Below are positions 47,458 through 57,507 of a stretch of 64,000 nt of DNA, one piece after another. Position numbers and translations under genes: made by a program. The notes under the pieces were generated by a model. The model ran no database searches. It was not told the DNA's origin and saw only the letters and a list, made by a program, of their open reading frames with translations. Within the stretch, counting starts at the first letter, position 1, and each line of letters starts with the position of its first letter. The stretch comes from Nannochloropsis salina CCMP1776 (Eukaryota > Sar > Eustigmatophyceae > Eustigmatales > Monodopsidaceae), in assembly GCA_004565275.1 (NCBI GenBank), contig SDOX01000020.1:65189-129188 (forward strand), read 5' to 3'.

Positions 47458-47802
47458 ATCGCGAAGCTGGATTTAATGCAGCGATACCTTCCGTCACGCA
47501 TGCAGCATATCACATCAGAGGTAGCGCAATCAAGTGAAAGGCTTATCGCAGCCAGGTGCCCACGGACGACGTCCCTTGTGGATAGTTTGTCAATTTTTAA
47601 AAATCTCTACACGAAGAAATATTCAGATATTATGATACGTACAGCCCTCCTCTTCACCGCCTGACAATGCGCTTTACGGCCCCTTTATCCCCTGTACGAA
47701 AGGTGGCCGCCTTCCAGCTTCCCCTCGGCGGTGCTGGGCATTTAGCCCTCCTTCAAGGGCGCTTGCGGCAATCCGTGCGCACAGTTACTTTCCAACCCTC
47801 TT
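47458..47802. other. convergent 3' spacer
   Basis: About 345 bp between stops of the HIR-like gene (+) and the SNARE gene (-). Nothing else was seen. Confidence 0.4.
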
Positions 47803-48613
47803 TCAAACTCCGATGGAGTGCAAGAGAGGTTTTCGATTCAAAATGGCAAGTACCACGAGTACGACGAGCACAAGAACGTTTCCCACAGTGAGGGCCTGAC
47901 AAATGCGGTCGCTGGAAACTTGCCGCTTGAAGCGCTGCACTGCGTACTCCGCTCGCTCGAGCCCATCCCCAATCCTACCCGTTTCTTCTGCTAGAGTGTG
48001 AATTTGTTGGCCTTGGGATTCCACTCCATCTCTAGCCTTGCCCGCTACGTCGAGTGTACGGTCCAGCGTTTCAAGCTGCCTTGCATAGCTCTCCTTCATG
48101 CCGTCCTGCATCCGGTCTATCTCTTTCTTGTACTCCCCCTCCGATGTGTCTTTATCCATATTGATCGCGTGCGAATAGTTTAATTTCAGTTCCGCTCGAC
48201 GCACTTCGTCTTGGCACTCCCTGATTTGCCTCTCCACACCGCGTAACATGTCCTTTCCGGCAGTCCGCTTCACTGGATCCTTCACAATTCGAACGGCCCG
48301 GTCACAGTTTTTGCTCGCCTCTTTCACCTCATCCAGACGCCGCTGGCATGCGTCAAGGTGTTTGCGTTTCTGTAATGTAGCTGTGGAGACACTCTCATGG
48401 CTTTCCTTAAGCTCCTTTAAATGGTCCTGCAGCTCCCCCACCCGCCGCTGCAGTTCTTCTTGCCTTTTGGAAATATGTCGAACCGGAAAAAATATATGAT
48501 AGAGCACAACGTAGCCAAAAGCTCGGGTGAAGTTACGTCACCAGAGCTTTTCCAAAATTGGTCAAAAGCAGCCGGACTTGCCCTCACCCGACGTACCAGT
48601 GCTCAAGTGACAT
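47803..48613 (-). CDS. Qb-SNARE, NPSN/Vti1-like
   Basis: A membrane-fusion protein of the secretory or endosomal system. Exon 2 (48463-47803) encodes an N-terminal helical region (QEELQRRVGELQDHLKEL onward) and a SNARE motif (LDRTLDVAGKARDGVESQGQ to RAEYAVQRFKRQVSSDR). A C-terminal anchor (ALTVGNVLVLVVLVVLAIL) and a short luminal tail follow. Spacing from the central Gln to RQV is the same as in plant NPSN proteins. The first exon (48613-48597, MSLEH plus two bases) is inferred from a GTACGT donor and phase 2; it is only 17 bases, so the start is uncertain. Total about 225 residues. Confidence 0.75.
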
Positions 48614-49410
48614 ACTCACACCGTGAGCGTGCGTGAAGAGATCGGCAGACCCCCAGAATGTTGCCCAGGGACCTAGGAGGGCTGGTGTCTCCTGTCTACT
48701 TGTCTACAAGTGTTCAACTCGGTAACTACAAATGAAGTGTATATCCATTCTGCCACTCCTGTGGAAGGCGACGTCAAGTGTCTATCCTCAAGCATGCGCT
48801 TACCCCTTCCTGCGTCCGCGCTCCCTCTTCCGCTCTCTCGCCCTCTGCCTCCTCCTTCCCCCATGTTCAGGCCATGCCGCGGCAAAGCCTTCATGACCTT
48901 CGATATGTTGGCGACACGATCTTATCACGCAGCCTAGCGCACACATCATGAGGATATGGCCGGTATATCAATTTCTATCTTTCTCTCGTGTTCAACCCCA
49001 CGCTACTGGGTAGCTTTTCGCGAAAAAGAAAATAGTATCGACAGCTGACAGATAATGCGCATCTACTACACATACACAACAGAGGCATGGTGCATTCGAT
49101 TACATAGGCTCTATCAAGCACAAACATTATCAAAAGAGAATGTACTGCGTGTCTTACAATACTTCGCTTCACTTGAGATTACACAAAGGGAAAAGTAATT
49201 TAATGAGATCGATTCATGCTCATCAGATCAACCAGATGGAAGCGAGGGACGAAGCTTAATTGTCTTTCCGCTGAGTTACTGTGTTTTATTTGAAGTTCTT
49301 GCCCTCGTTTTGTGATTTTGGGCATTATTTCTGTTCGCCTGTACCTTTTGCTTTTTCAAACTTTCATATCCTCGCGATTTGGTCTTGATAGATATTTCCC
49401 GCACCGTATG
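48614..49410. other. spacer
   Basis: About 800 bp between the SNARE start and the C18orf63-like stop, both minus-strand genes. A short plus-strand frame at 48710-48937 has no motif. Confidence 0.4.
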
Positions 49411-51421
49411 TCATTTTTTCTTCCCCGTCATGGCAAGTAATGAGCTAGTCGCTTTCCTTTTTAATAAAGGTTCCGCATGTGTCGTCTTTGAAACTTGGAA
49501 ACCATTCGATTTTTCCGCCTCATTTACCCAGTCAGTCTTTGAATCCGAGCGAGGGGGCTGATGACGTGATGGAATCATTTTTGATGGCGCGGACGTCGCG
49601 GATGTACACATGCTAGTCACGTCAGAGACATGTTCGCAGTCCACGCCATCTGGTGACGAAGAAGAAGTAAGAAAAGCTGCACTGGACTCAGAGGAGTGGA
49701 CATCCACGGTACGGGAAGAGAATTTCAAAGTTGGTGGAGGACTGACCTTCACGGAGTTTATTGTTTCAGGAGGATCTGAGAGGGCTCTCGCTGCCTTTGC
49801 TGTCCTTTTGGAGGAGCAAATTGCTTGAGAGCCAATTGCATGGGGAAGCAGGGGTGATGAGGGATTTGAAGAAGACGAGAAAGATGGTAAAACTGATGAA
49901 AATGGGTTTGTAGATGGTTTTTTACTTGCTTGTGTGGCTAAAGCGACAGATTTCTGCAGCCTTGCATTGTCTCCAACGTGGGGTCTCCTCACTTTTGTAC
50001 TGTCCCGGAGCTGCCGAGCCGTTTTAAAGGCGCTAAGTCCGGGGTTCTCTGGCGACGACAGACGCCTCCCGACGGGCCCGCCAGACGAGGACGAAAAGTC
50101 AGTTGAAAGCCGGAGGACGCTGGGAAAGTCGCGCAGGAGGCGTAGGAAGGTCTGGCAGAGTTGAGAGTAAGCCTGGGTCGTACGAGAGTAATTATGCACG
50201 AATTGAGAAACAAGACACAATGTCGGGTAGATCGTGGATGCACGGCCCTGGCCTTCGAAAATGACACGGACGTAAGTGAGAGGCTCGGCAGGCAGCTCGA
50301 TCCCGTGAGTGAGCCGCCAGAAGCGACGCAAGGCGACCTCATTCCTGGGCACTTCGGCATCAAAGCCGTGATGTGTATTTATCTTCTCTAAGGGTGTGAT
50401 CTCTATGTTCTGCGTAGGCAAGGAGACAAGAAAACCCGTTTTGGTAAGATCTGGCAACACCTTGACTGCCCTCATTTCCAGAACGGCTTCGTCCGGTGGA
50501 AAAACATCTCTGCCGCTGTAGACACCATGCTCATCTCGAACATTATCTTGCTGATTTTGTGACGACATGAGACGACCGCGTTGCGATTGCTGCACATGAT
50601 GCTGTGTTGCGAGGAGCTTAAGATCATCGAAAGGTGGACGGATCCGCTTGAAGACCATGGGCTCCAGCGAAATGGTGAGGCCTATCTGACCATTTGCGTT
50701 TTCACTATGCTCTCGCCAGGGATTGGTCGTGCGCGTGTTGAGCAGGACCACCACTTTGACAGCCTCAACGAAATCTCTCCTAGCGAGTTTTTCCTCTCTC
50801 ATGTCAAGCTTCTCTGAACAATTGGAAGTATAGCGTGGAAATAGATCAGTATGACTTGTATAAACGTCGTCGAGTATGCGACACCAGCCTTGATCAATTA
50901 AAAAGCGCGAGAGTAGGCGCTGGCCCAGCAAGAGGAGGTAGTTCTCATTCAGGACGGTCAAGCTTCCACGTGTTATCGCCTCGAGAGTAAGGCCACATTC
51001 CGTCGCAACATTTCGGATAATGCTGTTGGACAATTTAGAGAGTCCTCCAAAACAGAGCAGCTCGAAAACAGGCCTTTCAGCATCATTGGTAGTGGGAAGT
51101 GGAAGTACAAGCAATCCACGCGATCGCTCTCTCTCCTCCAACGCAGTAGCCTTAGTGTGAGAGAGGGAAAAAGCAGCAACTTCAATTAAAAAAATTACGT
51201 AGTATGAAATTTCATATGATTCTGTTTGCATGAAGAGTGAGGAATAGAAATGAAATAAAATGTCCGTTCGGAGGAGGATCGCTTCAGCTCACCAGGTGGA
51301 ACGCTGCGGTGTCGCTTGCCACAGCTTTGTCAAGGCTGATGAATGTCACAGGAAGACTACCATCCTCGTCTAGCTCTGTAAGAGAGGGGGAAAGCTTCAT
51401 CTCTACATGTACGAGAGGCAT
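49411..51421 (-). CDS. C18orf63-like (DUF4708) protein
   Basis: The function is unknown in the family. Exon 1 (51421-51293, MPLVHVEMKLSPSLTELDED) joins exon 2 (51150-49411) in phase 0, giving 622 residues. Similarity to animal C18orf63 is seen by eye in the middle: VVLLNTRTT followed by IGLTISLEPMVFKRIRPPF, a VKVLPDLTKTGFLVSLP strand region, then RRFWRLTHGIELPAEPLTY and ASTIYPTLCLVSQ. These line up in order with the LSIEACTIRLPPPQL, WKNLYGYTLPEDCGKI and FTYPLSCIRSQ regions of the human protein. The C-terminal 230 residues are Ser/Pro-rich and disordered, ending in Lys. The acceptor is a strong polypyrimidine tract before CTAAG; an alternative acceptor 85 bases upstream exists. Confidence 0.6.
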
Positions 51422-51622
51422 AGTGCTTCTGTCGGTGTGCGGGGGGAGTGATGGCGGAGTGAGGGCCTGGAGCGGGGGGTACGGGGGGTAGCGGGCGTTT
51501 GCCTCAGGAGAGGGAGACAAACTCCGGGGCTGGAAAACGCCTGTGCCGTCCTCGTGAACGCCTTCATGCCGTAGGGCGCTTAGAGCCACTTCGTGGTTTG
51601 CACCGACCAGGCAATTCTTCTC
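51422..51622. promoter_or_regulatory. bidirectional promoter candidate (C18orf63-like / FHA-BRCT)
   Basis: Only 201 bp separates the divergent start codons chosen for these two genes. The plus-gene start is uncertain, so the spacer could be larger (up to about 360 bp). Confidence 0.4.
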
Positions 51623-54600
51623 ATGCCGCAAAGCAGTCCAGTGTATCTCGATCAAATGGAGTGCCCTGCGGCGACTCGCTCCTTCGGAACACCGGCGGCA
51701 CATGTCGAAGACTGGCCAGCTTTCCTGAGTGCAATCAGAAGCGCGTTTCTCATACCACGTACTCATGAACCGCAGGAAGGTATGAGCACCCAACGATTCG
51801 ACTACCTTGTTGAGGAAAACGAGGCGGCAGAGCGGAACACTGTGCCGGCGGTCGATGAATGCGTGATCAGTGCCCATCTTACTTTCTCCGACATGCCAGG
51901 GCAGCGGAAGGGTGTGCACATGCTGGAATCCGGCGAGAATACGATCGGTGAGTGCACGCTCTGCGCAGATCATACAGAAGCTTTGATGAGGGCATCGCGA
52001 ATGGTGGTTATTGTAACAGGCAAGAGAACATTTTCGAGACATTCTTCACCCCACTCCTACTGTAATGTATTTATCCTGCGCTTCCCTGACCGCCTCACAG
52101 GTCGCGCAGCAGGTAACAAGGTCATTTTGGACCATCCGAGTATTTCAGAGCGCCACGCCATAATAAGTGTGGTAGATGACTGCATGTTCATAAAGGACTG
52201 CGGCTCCACGAACCGGACCTGGCTCTGGGACGCAGCCCGCGGGACCTTCCAGCCCCGATCACTGGCGAGACTCAGGGACGGCGACTGCCTCCGGCTGGGG
52301 ACCCTCGAAGCCCAGCTTGCTCTTCACTCCACTGCCAAGGAGGAGCAGCGGGCAGCTGAGGGGGAGGCGCGCTTCCGGGAAGGGAGGGAAGGCGCAGCTG
52401 CAGAGGCCGAGGCGGTCCCCCCCGCGTCGAGACCGTCCCGCGCCTCCCCGCGCTTCTCATCAGCCTCCTCTCTCTCCCTCACCCAGGTGGTGGAGGCCAC
52501 TCCCTCCAGCGCGCCGTCATGCCCTGCCTTTGTCTGTCGCCCGCGGGCAGAGGTGGGAAAGGAGGTGGAAGAAGGAGAGCGCGAGAGTGCAGAGGGGTTG
52601 AGGGCGGCGGAAGACGAGGAGGCTGTGGATAGGACCATCATCGAGGAAGAGGAGGAAGAGGGAAGCCAGGGTCGTGAGAAGAGCAGGCTGGAGATGGGCG
52701 GAGGGCACAGGGGGGCTGAGGAGGGAGGGGCCGGGGAAGAGAGCGCCTCCACTGCCTCCTCTTTGGACATGATGGACGCGGAGGGAGGCTTACTGGAGGT
52801 CGCAGAGTCAGCGAGAATGGCGGTCGCCGGCATTTTGTGGAGTCTAGGGCCGGGGGGCGAAGACATGAGCCGGTCCGAGGGGGGTGGGAGGGAGGAGGAG
52901 GAGGAGGAGGAGGAGGAGGAGGAGGCGGAAGTCGGGGACGACAGGGAGACGGGGGACGAGCGAGAGGAGGAGGGGGAAAGTGAGGGCGTGAAAGGATGGC
53001 GGGTAGGTATGAAGTCCATCTCCAGTGACCGCGATGGCGGATGGGCGGTTCAGGGGTCTCCAGACGGGGGAGGCGGGCGGGCTGCCGCTCTTCCCCTCCT
53101 TTGGGAAAGAGAGGTGGTGGAGAGGGAGCAGAAAGTGGACAGCGGTAGGAGCCGGGGCGTTGAGGAGGGAGAAATAAGGGTCCAAGAAGGAAGGGAAGGT
53201 GGGGAAGCAAAAGGGAAGGAAGAGACTAAGGAGGAGGCAGATGGAGGGAGAAAGAGAGGGATAGGGGGGAAAGACGACGTTGAGGAAGAGGAAAAGGGCT
53301 TTAGGACTGAGGGCATGAGCCTTGAGGACGCGGGAATGGGAGACCTTGGGGCATCGCGAGGCTGGGAAGTGGGGAGGAGGGGAGAGGAGGGGGTTGAAGG
53401 AGGAAACGCGAGGAGAGAGCTAAGTGAGGGAGGGGAAGGTGAGGGAAGGTCGGTCTTTCGCGAGAGGCCGCCTGTGGCGGAGGTCAGCCCTTTCGGCACG
53501 TGCGGGCTGCATGTGGAAGAGCACGCACCGACAGGGAAAGGAAAGAGGATGGGCCGTGACGAGGGCAGAGTCGGTGAGAATGGGTGGGGGGAGAACGCGG
53601 AGGAGGAAGAAGACGGCGACGAAGACAGCGCGACGCCTGTCATGCCAGAGCGCCTGGTGGAGGGAGCCAGTCCGGTTCTCGGAATGGCAGGGTCAGACAC
53701 CGCCTCGACGTGGGTGCCACGGGGCTGGAGGGCGGGGCCCGGCACGCCCGTCTTGGGCGGGGAAGAGGGGCCGAGGCAGGCCTTCGGGCCAGAGGGAATG
53801 AAGTTAGTGGCGATCGCAGAGCCGGAGGGGGTGGAACGGGGGACGTTGGCGGAGAAGCGCCGAGGATGGGCGAGCGGGGCAAATGCCTCAGGGAGAGCTC
53901 AGCGAGGTAGGGGCACTAGACCTGAGACAGAGAAGCTCGAGGATGCATTGGAGCAGCAGTCGAAGGTGATCCGGGAGGGGGCGGAGGAAGAGGCGGGGGA
54001 TAGTGAGGGAAAGGACCCGCGAGACGTTTCTCTGGCGGCCAAGCTGCCTTCGGTCCGCGTGAAGCAGGACGTGAGGGAGGGCGTCACCTCCAAGAGTGGA
54101 GGCTGTCAGGGGGGCGGGAGCGAGGCCTCCGACGTGGCGCACAGAGAGCCCCCCCGGGCGGGACGGGCCCCAGCTCGTACGAATGGGGCCGGTGCGAAGA
54201 AGCCAGCTGGTGTGAAAGAGCCCGCAGGTCTCTCCCCAAAAGATGGGAGGAGAGTCAGGAGGGTCCGGAGAAAGGAGATGGTTTCCGCCGGGTCTTTTCT
54301 TGCCTCGCGCAGGCTGTCTTTCGAAGCCCGAAGTAGTGAGGCGGTCCCAAGGAGCCAATGCGACTCCTCCTTTGCCTCGTCTCCCACTCAAAAGCGGATG
54401 ATCGACCATGCGGATCCTTCAACGGAGGAGCTGCGGCGGCGCCGGAGGTATAAGCCCTCATCACCCCCTGCTTCTTCCGTGACAGAGAGCGACCTAAATG
54501 TAGAAGCTTGCATGACCAAAGACTTGGCTGCTCGTCAAGTCGATCTGACTTCAGGCAGGCGCTTCAGAGGGGAACAGGAGACCAACGCCATGAATGCGCC

Positions 54601-55513
54601 GGATATTAGAAGGGTTGCAGTATCCTGTGTCGAGCCCAATGCGGAGATGAAGCGGCAGCTGAGAGCGTTGGGACTGTCGCTCGTGGACGACCTGCGGCAA
54701 GCAGACCTCCTTATTGCGGGAGATGGGGCCACAGGAGTGGCAGCGCGGCGTACAGCCAAGGTGATGAGTGCCCTGTCGCTGGGCCTTGCTCTGGTTGACT
54801 ACTCCTGGTTGCGAAATTCAGCCAAACTAGGCGTTGCACAGGACCCTCGCGGCCACCCTCCGAGCTACAAGGGCCCAAAAACGTGCGCTGACGAGATGAC
54901 TGATGATAATACCACGGTGCAGCCTTCCGCCTCCGTGAAGGCCCCATTCTTGGAAGGCTGGGCTGTCCTGGCTGCCTTTAAAAGCTTCGGGGTGAATGGC
55001 GTGCCTTCAAAGGGGGACCTGCGCCTCATCGTAGAGTGCGCCGGCGGCATTTTTTTCGACAAACCTAAGGACTTGGAGTCAGGACGAAGAAAGAAGACCG
55101 TAAGAAGCAGTCTCTTGATTCTTTCGAATGAATGTAGCATGGCGCATAAAACGCTTGGAATCAAGGTCAGGCGGCTGGCAGTGGAGCAGAAGGCGGCAGG
55201 TATGGGGGTGCACTACTTAGAAGCCCTTTTGGCAGGCGCCATGAAGCAAAGACTTGATTTGTTGAACCATGTGCTCTGGCAGTGGGACGGAAACGACGAG
55301 GAAGAGCAAACAGAAGGAGACGAGAAAATTTCTAGCCGTTTACGTGGAAAGGAAAACAAAGCTGTGCCGGCGAGAGCATCGTCAAAGAAAAACGATCAAG
55401 ATTCGCTTAAGGTTTCACGAGGGAAATTTGATGCCAAAAAAGGAGGAAAAAAGACAGACTCGACTATGAAATATCGTGGGCGGTCACGAAATTCCAAAAA
55501 AGGGACAAGGTAG
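51623..55513 (+). CDS. FHA and tandem-BRCT protein (MDC1-like architecture)
   Basis: A predicted nuclear DNA-damage-response scaffold. The FHA domain is rebuilt across a phase 1 intron (51948-52100): SGENTIG joins RAAGNKVILDHPSISERHA, then DCGSTNRTWL and RDGDCLRLG. The intron is a multiple of three, so a naive translation reads through it. About 750 residues of Glu/Gly/Arg-rich disordered sequence follow. The C-terminus (about residues 941-1025 and 1054-1168) reads as paired BRCT repeats: VAVSCVEPNAEMKRQLRALG, LALVDYSWLRNS, then VECAGGIFF and VHYLEALLAGA. The Lys-rich tail ends in SRNSKKGTR. The ATG at 51623 gives about 1245 residues; ATGs at 51658 and 51782 are alternatives. FHA at one end and BRCT pair at the other is the layout of animal MDC1; orthology is not claimed. 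Confidence 0.78.
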   Translation: MPQSSPVYLDQMECPAATRSFGTPAAHVEDWPAFLSAIRSAFLIPRTHEPQEGMSTQRFDYLVEENEAAERNTVPAVDECVISAHLTFSDMPGQRKGVHMLESGENTIGECTLCADHTEALMRASRMVVIVTGKRTFSRHSSPHSYCNVFILRFPDRLTGRAAGNKVILDHPSISERHAIISVVDDCMFIKDCGSTNRTWLWDAARGTFQPRSLARLRDGDCLRLGTLEAQLALHSTAKEEQRAAEGEARFREGREGAAAEAEAVPPASRPSRASPRFSSASSLSLTQVVEATPSSAPSCPAFVCRPRAEVGKEVEEGERESAEGLRAAEDEEAVDRTIIEEEEEEGSQGREKSRLEMGGGHRGAEEGGAGEESASTASSLDMMDAEGGLLEVAESARMAVAGILWSLGPGGEDMSRSEGGGREEEEEEEEEEEAEVGDDRETGDEREEEGESEGVKGWRVGMKSISSDRDGGWAVQGSPDGGGGRAAALPLLWEREVVEREQKVDSGRSRGVEEGEIRVQEGREGGEAKGKEETKEEADGGRKRGIGGKDDVEEEEKGFRTEGMSLEDAGMGDLGASRGWEVGRRGEEGVEGGNARRELSEGGEGEGRSVFRERPPVAEVSPFGTCGLHVEEHAPTGKGKRMGRDEGRVGENGWGENAEEEEDGDEDSATPVMPERLVEGASPVLGMAGSDTASTWVPRGWRAGPGTPVLGGEEGPRQAFGPEGMKLVAIAEPEGVERGTLAEKRRGWASGANASGRAQRGRGTRPETEKLEDALEQQSKVIREGAEEEAGDSEGKDPRDVSLAAKLPSVRVKQDVREGVTSKSGGCQGGGSEASDVAHREPPRAGRAPARTNGAGAKKPAGVKEPAGLSPKDGRRVRRVRRKEMVSAGSFLASRRLSFEARSSEAVPRSQCDSSFASSPTQKRMIDHADPSTEELRRRRRYKPSSPPASSVTESDLNVEACMTKDLAARQVDLTSGRRFRGEQETNAMNAPDIRRVAVSCVEPNAEMKRQLRALGLSLVDDLRQADLLIAGDGATGVAARRTAKVMSALSLGLALVDYSWLRNSAKLGVAQDPRGHPPSYKGPKTCADEMTDDNTTVQPSASVKAPFLEGWAVLAAFKSFGVNGVPSKGDLRLIVECAGGIFFDKPKDLESGRRKKTVRSSLLILSNECSMAHKTLGIKVRRLAVEQKAAGMGVHYLEALLAGAMKQRLDLLNHVLWQWDGNDEEEQTEGDEKISSRLRGKENKAVPARASSKKNDQDSLKVSRGKFDAKKGGKKTDSTMKYRGRSRNSKKGTR
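52892..52926 (+). repeat. GAG trinucleotide run in the FHA-BRCT exon
   Basis: A short perfect GAG run encoding poly-Glu in the disordered linker. Confidence 0.75.
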
Positions 55514-56730
55514 CAGGCAGGTGTGCGGGATGGATTTCGATCGACTCGCGCAATTCAAGTATCCCCGCACGTCGCTACTGACACCACAACAAAATGATCG
55601 GCTGCGCGAAAAATTGTTGTTATGTTGTGAGAGTCGTAAATGGAGGGAGCGCGACGGAGAGATGAGCGCTATCACCATATCGAATGTGCCTACATGACGA
55701 CTTCCGATTCTACAGTTAAAGCAGTGGCACATATGCATGTCAAATCCACACAGATATCGAATCTCTGGAGGGTAAGAGGCACGAGTAATTCGCTGAAAGG
55801 AGGCAATTTGAGTTAACAAGCTTAAAATACATGTAAATCTCTCAATAAGTTATCCAATTTGATGAGCAGAGTGTTCATTTGACAGAGAAATATTGCTGGA
55901 TTACCTCTTGCTATGACCTCGGCCACATTTTTATTTTTTTGGTTTTATTTTCTGATCGACTATTTCTTGCTCAGCTACACGTGATATGTCCTCCTCTTTC
56001 ACCCCAGCAACAATGGAACATATTCTCTCTCATGCCCTTTGACAATATAATGGATTGTTTGTGCCGTCAAACTCACTAAAATGTACCAGACAGAAACACT
56101 GAAAGAAATCCCTAGTATGAAAATCTAAAAATAGAAAAGGACTTCCTCTTGTTAGTGTTACAATTAGGTCAATGTATAGTTGCTCCTGTAGATGCCCTTT
56201 TTATAGAGGACTTAAGTGACATCTGGAATTTATTTTGCGACACATGTATCTGTCGATGTTAGTCAAAGTGTTACTCGTTTCTCTAGACATGAACGATTGT
56301 CACAGGTAAGCTGAAATTTACGTGCTACTCCTCATCATGACGCTTTGCCCGAATATTGGAACTATATGATGTTCAGGGTTTATATAGCTATTTTTTTTGT
56401 AACATATTGAGATTTGAGGGTAAAGTCACCACCTCGTCGCCACGTGAAAGATTCGACAAGCCTGGGAGGATACCCGGAAGACCTGCCTGGACGGCATCGC
56501 TCGGTAATCGCGGAACTGCCAGAGGCAGCGAGGGGTACCCTAACTGATTTCACTGTCCCGACATAAAGGACGAAAGAAATCGTAACTTGCCATCATTCTT
56601 GATCTAATTGACATAAGGTTCCGTACGCTTTGCTTACCTTTTGTTTTCTCTTCAAAACTTTATTGGCTTTTTTTTCCGAATCTCGCAGGCGCGTACGGCA
56701 CGGCTGGTTTGCTCGTAGTCGTAGTTAACT
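55514..56730. other. intergenic spacer, A+T-rich
   Basis: About 1.2 kb, markedly A+T-richer than the flanking genes. It should hold the FHA-BRCT 3' UTR and the DHHC promoter. Nothing else was seen. Confidence 0.45.
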
Positions 56731-57507
56731 ATGCCTGTATTGGACGCAGAGCCCATCGAGCGAGCTTGCGGCGTGCTGCGGGCAAGCAAACGGGAGGAAA
56801 GGCTCATTAGCACGAACGGCCAATGCATTGGCAACCCGCAGTACATTGGGCGGATGATCTTGCTTTGCGGTCGCAAGGATGGAATATTTCCTTTTCAATG
56901 TTTGGTAGGACCCGACTGGCCATGCATGCTCATCACATACACGATGGTATGCGTTCCAAGCATTTTTTTCTTGATTCTGATAGGCCCCCGCGTGAGCTCT
57001 GTCATCGTATGGGTCGGGCTCGCCTCCTTCATGCTCACGCTCTTCTTCTTCAGCCTCACGGCATGTTCAGACCCCGGCATTGTCTTCTGGCAACTCCCAA
57101 ATGGAGAGGAGGAAAGAAGTATCGATCCTGAATGTGGGACAGTGGTGCTTCAAAACAATAATTGTGGTAACGGTAGTATAAGTGCGACATTACCAGTGGT
57201 CGATCAGTCCACGTCGCTGGCAGCTTCCTCCCAGGGCTTCTCGAGTGCGCGCAACCCCGTTCCGCAGATTCCCTGCTCCCGTTGCGAGCTCTCTAGGCCT
57301 ATGGGCGCCTCACACTGCTATGAGTGCGAAGTGTGCGTAAAGGATTTGGACCATCATTGCCCTTGGACAGGCAAATGTATCGGTCGGAAAAACTTGCAAT
57401 TTTTCTACCTCTTTTTAACCTTCCTGACAGTGCATATCATATTTCTCGGGTCGGTGACTGCTATGACAGCTATTAATAATACATTTCACCAGGGCGAAAG
57501 ATTATGA
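56731..57507 (+). CDS. DHHC-type palmitoyltransferase
   Basis: Transfers palmitate to Cys of membrane proteins. The ATG at 56731 follows an A+T-rich leader. Two transmembrane segments (CMLITYTMVCVPSIFFLILI and VIVWVGLASFMLTLFFFSL) precede the TACSDPGI motif, a 50-residue Asn/Ser-rich insert and the Cys-rich domain: CSRCELSRPMGASHCYECEV, then DLDHHCPWTGKCIGRKN. The third membrane helix follows. The frame stops at 258 residues, before the fourth helix usual in this family, so a 3' exon is likely missing. A hydrophobic open stretch near 57784-57870 (VLAFLPYISFIHLMLCFL) could be it, but no join was established. Confidence 0.88.
   Translation: MPVLDAEPIERACGVLRASKREERLISTNGQCIGNPQYIGRMILLCGRKDGIFPFQCLVGPDWPCMLITYTMVCVPSIFFLILIGPRVSSVIVWVGLASFMLTLFFFSLTACSDPGIVFWQLPNGEEERSIDPECGTVVLQNNNCGNGSISATLPVVDQSTSLAASSQGFSSARNPVPQIPCSRCELSRPMGASHCYECEVCVKDLDHHCPWTGKCIGRKNLQFFYLFLTFLTVHIIFLGSVTAMTAINNTFHQGERL

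Noticed and set aside
51440-52042. Minus-strand frame extending the C18orf63-like gene upstream into the FHA gene
   Set aside because: It lies antisense to the FHA exon, and a well-placed ATG at 51421 gives a sensible start. Composition upstream is not protein-like.
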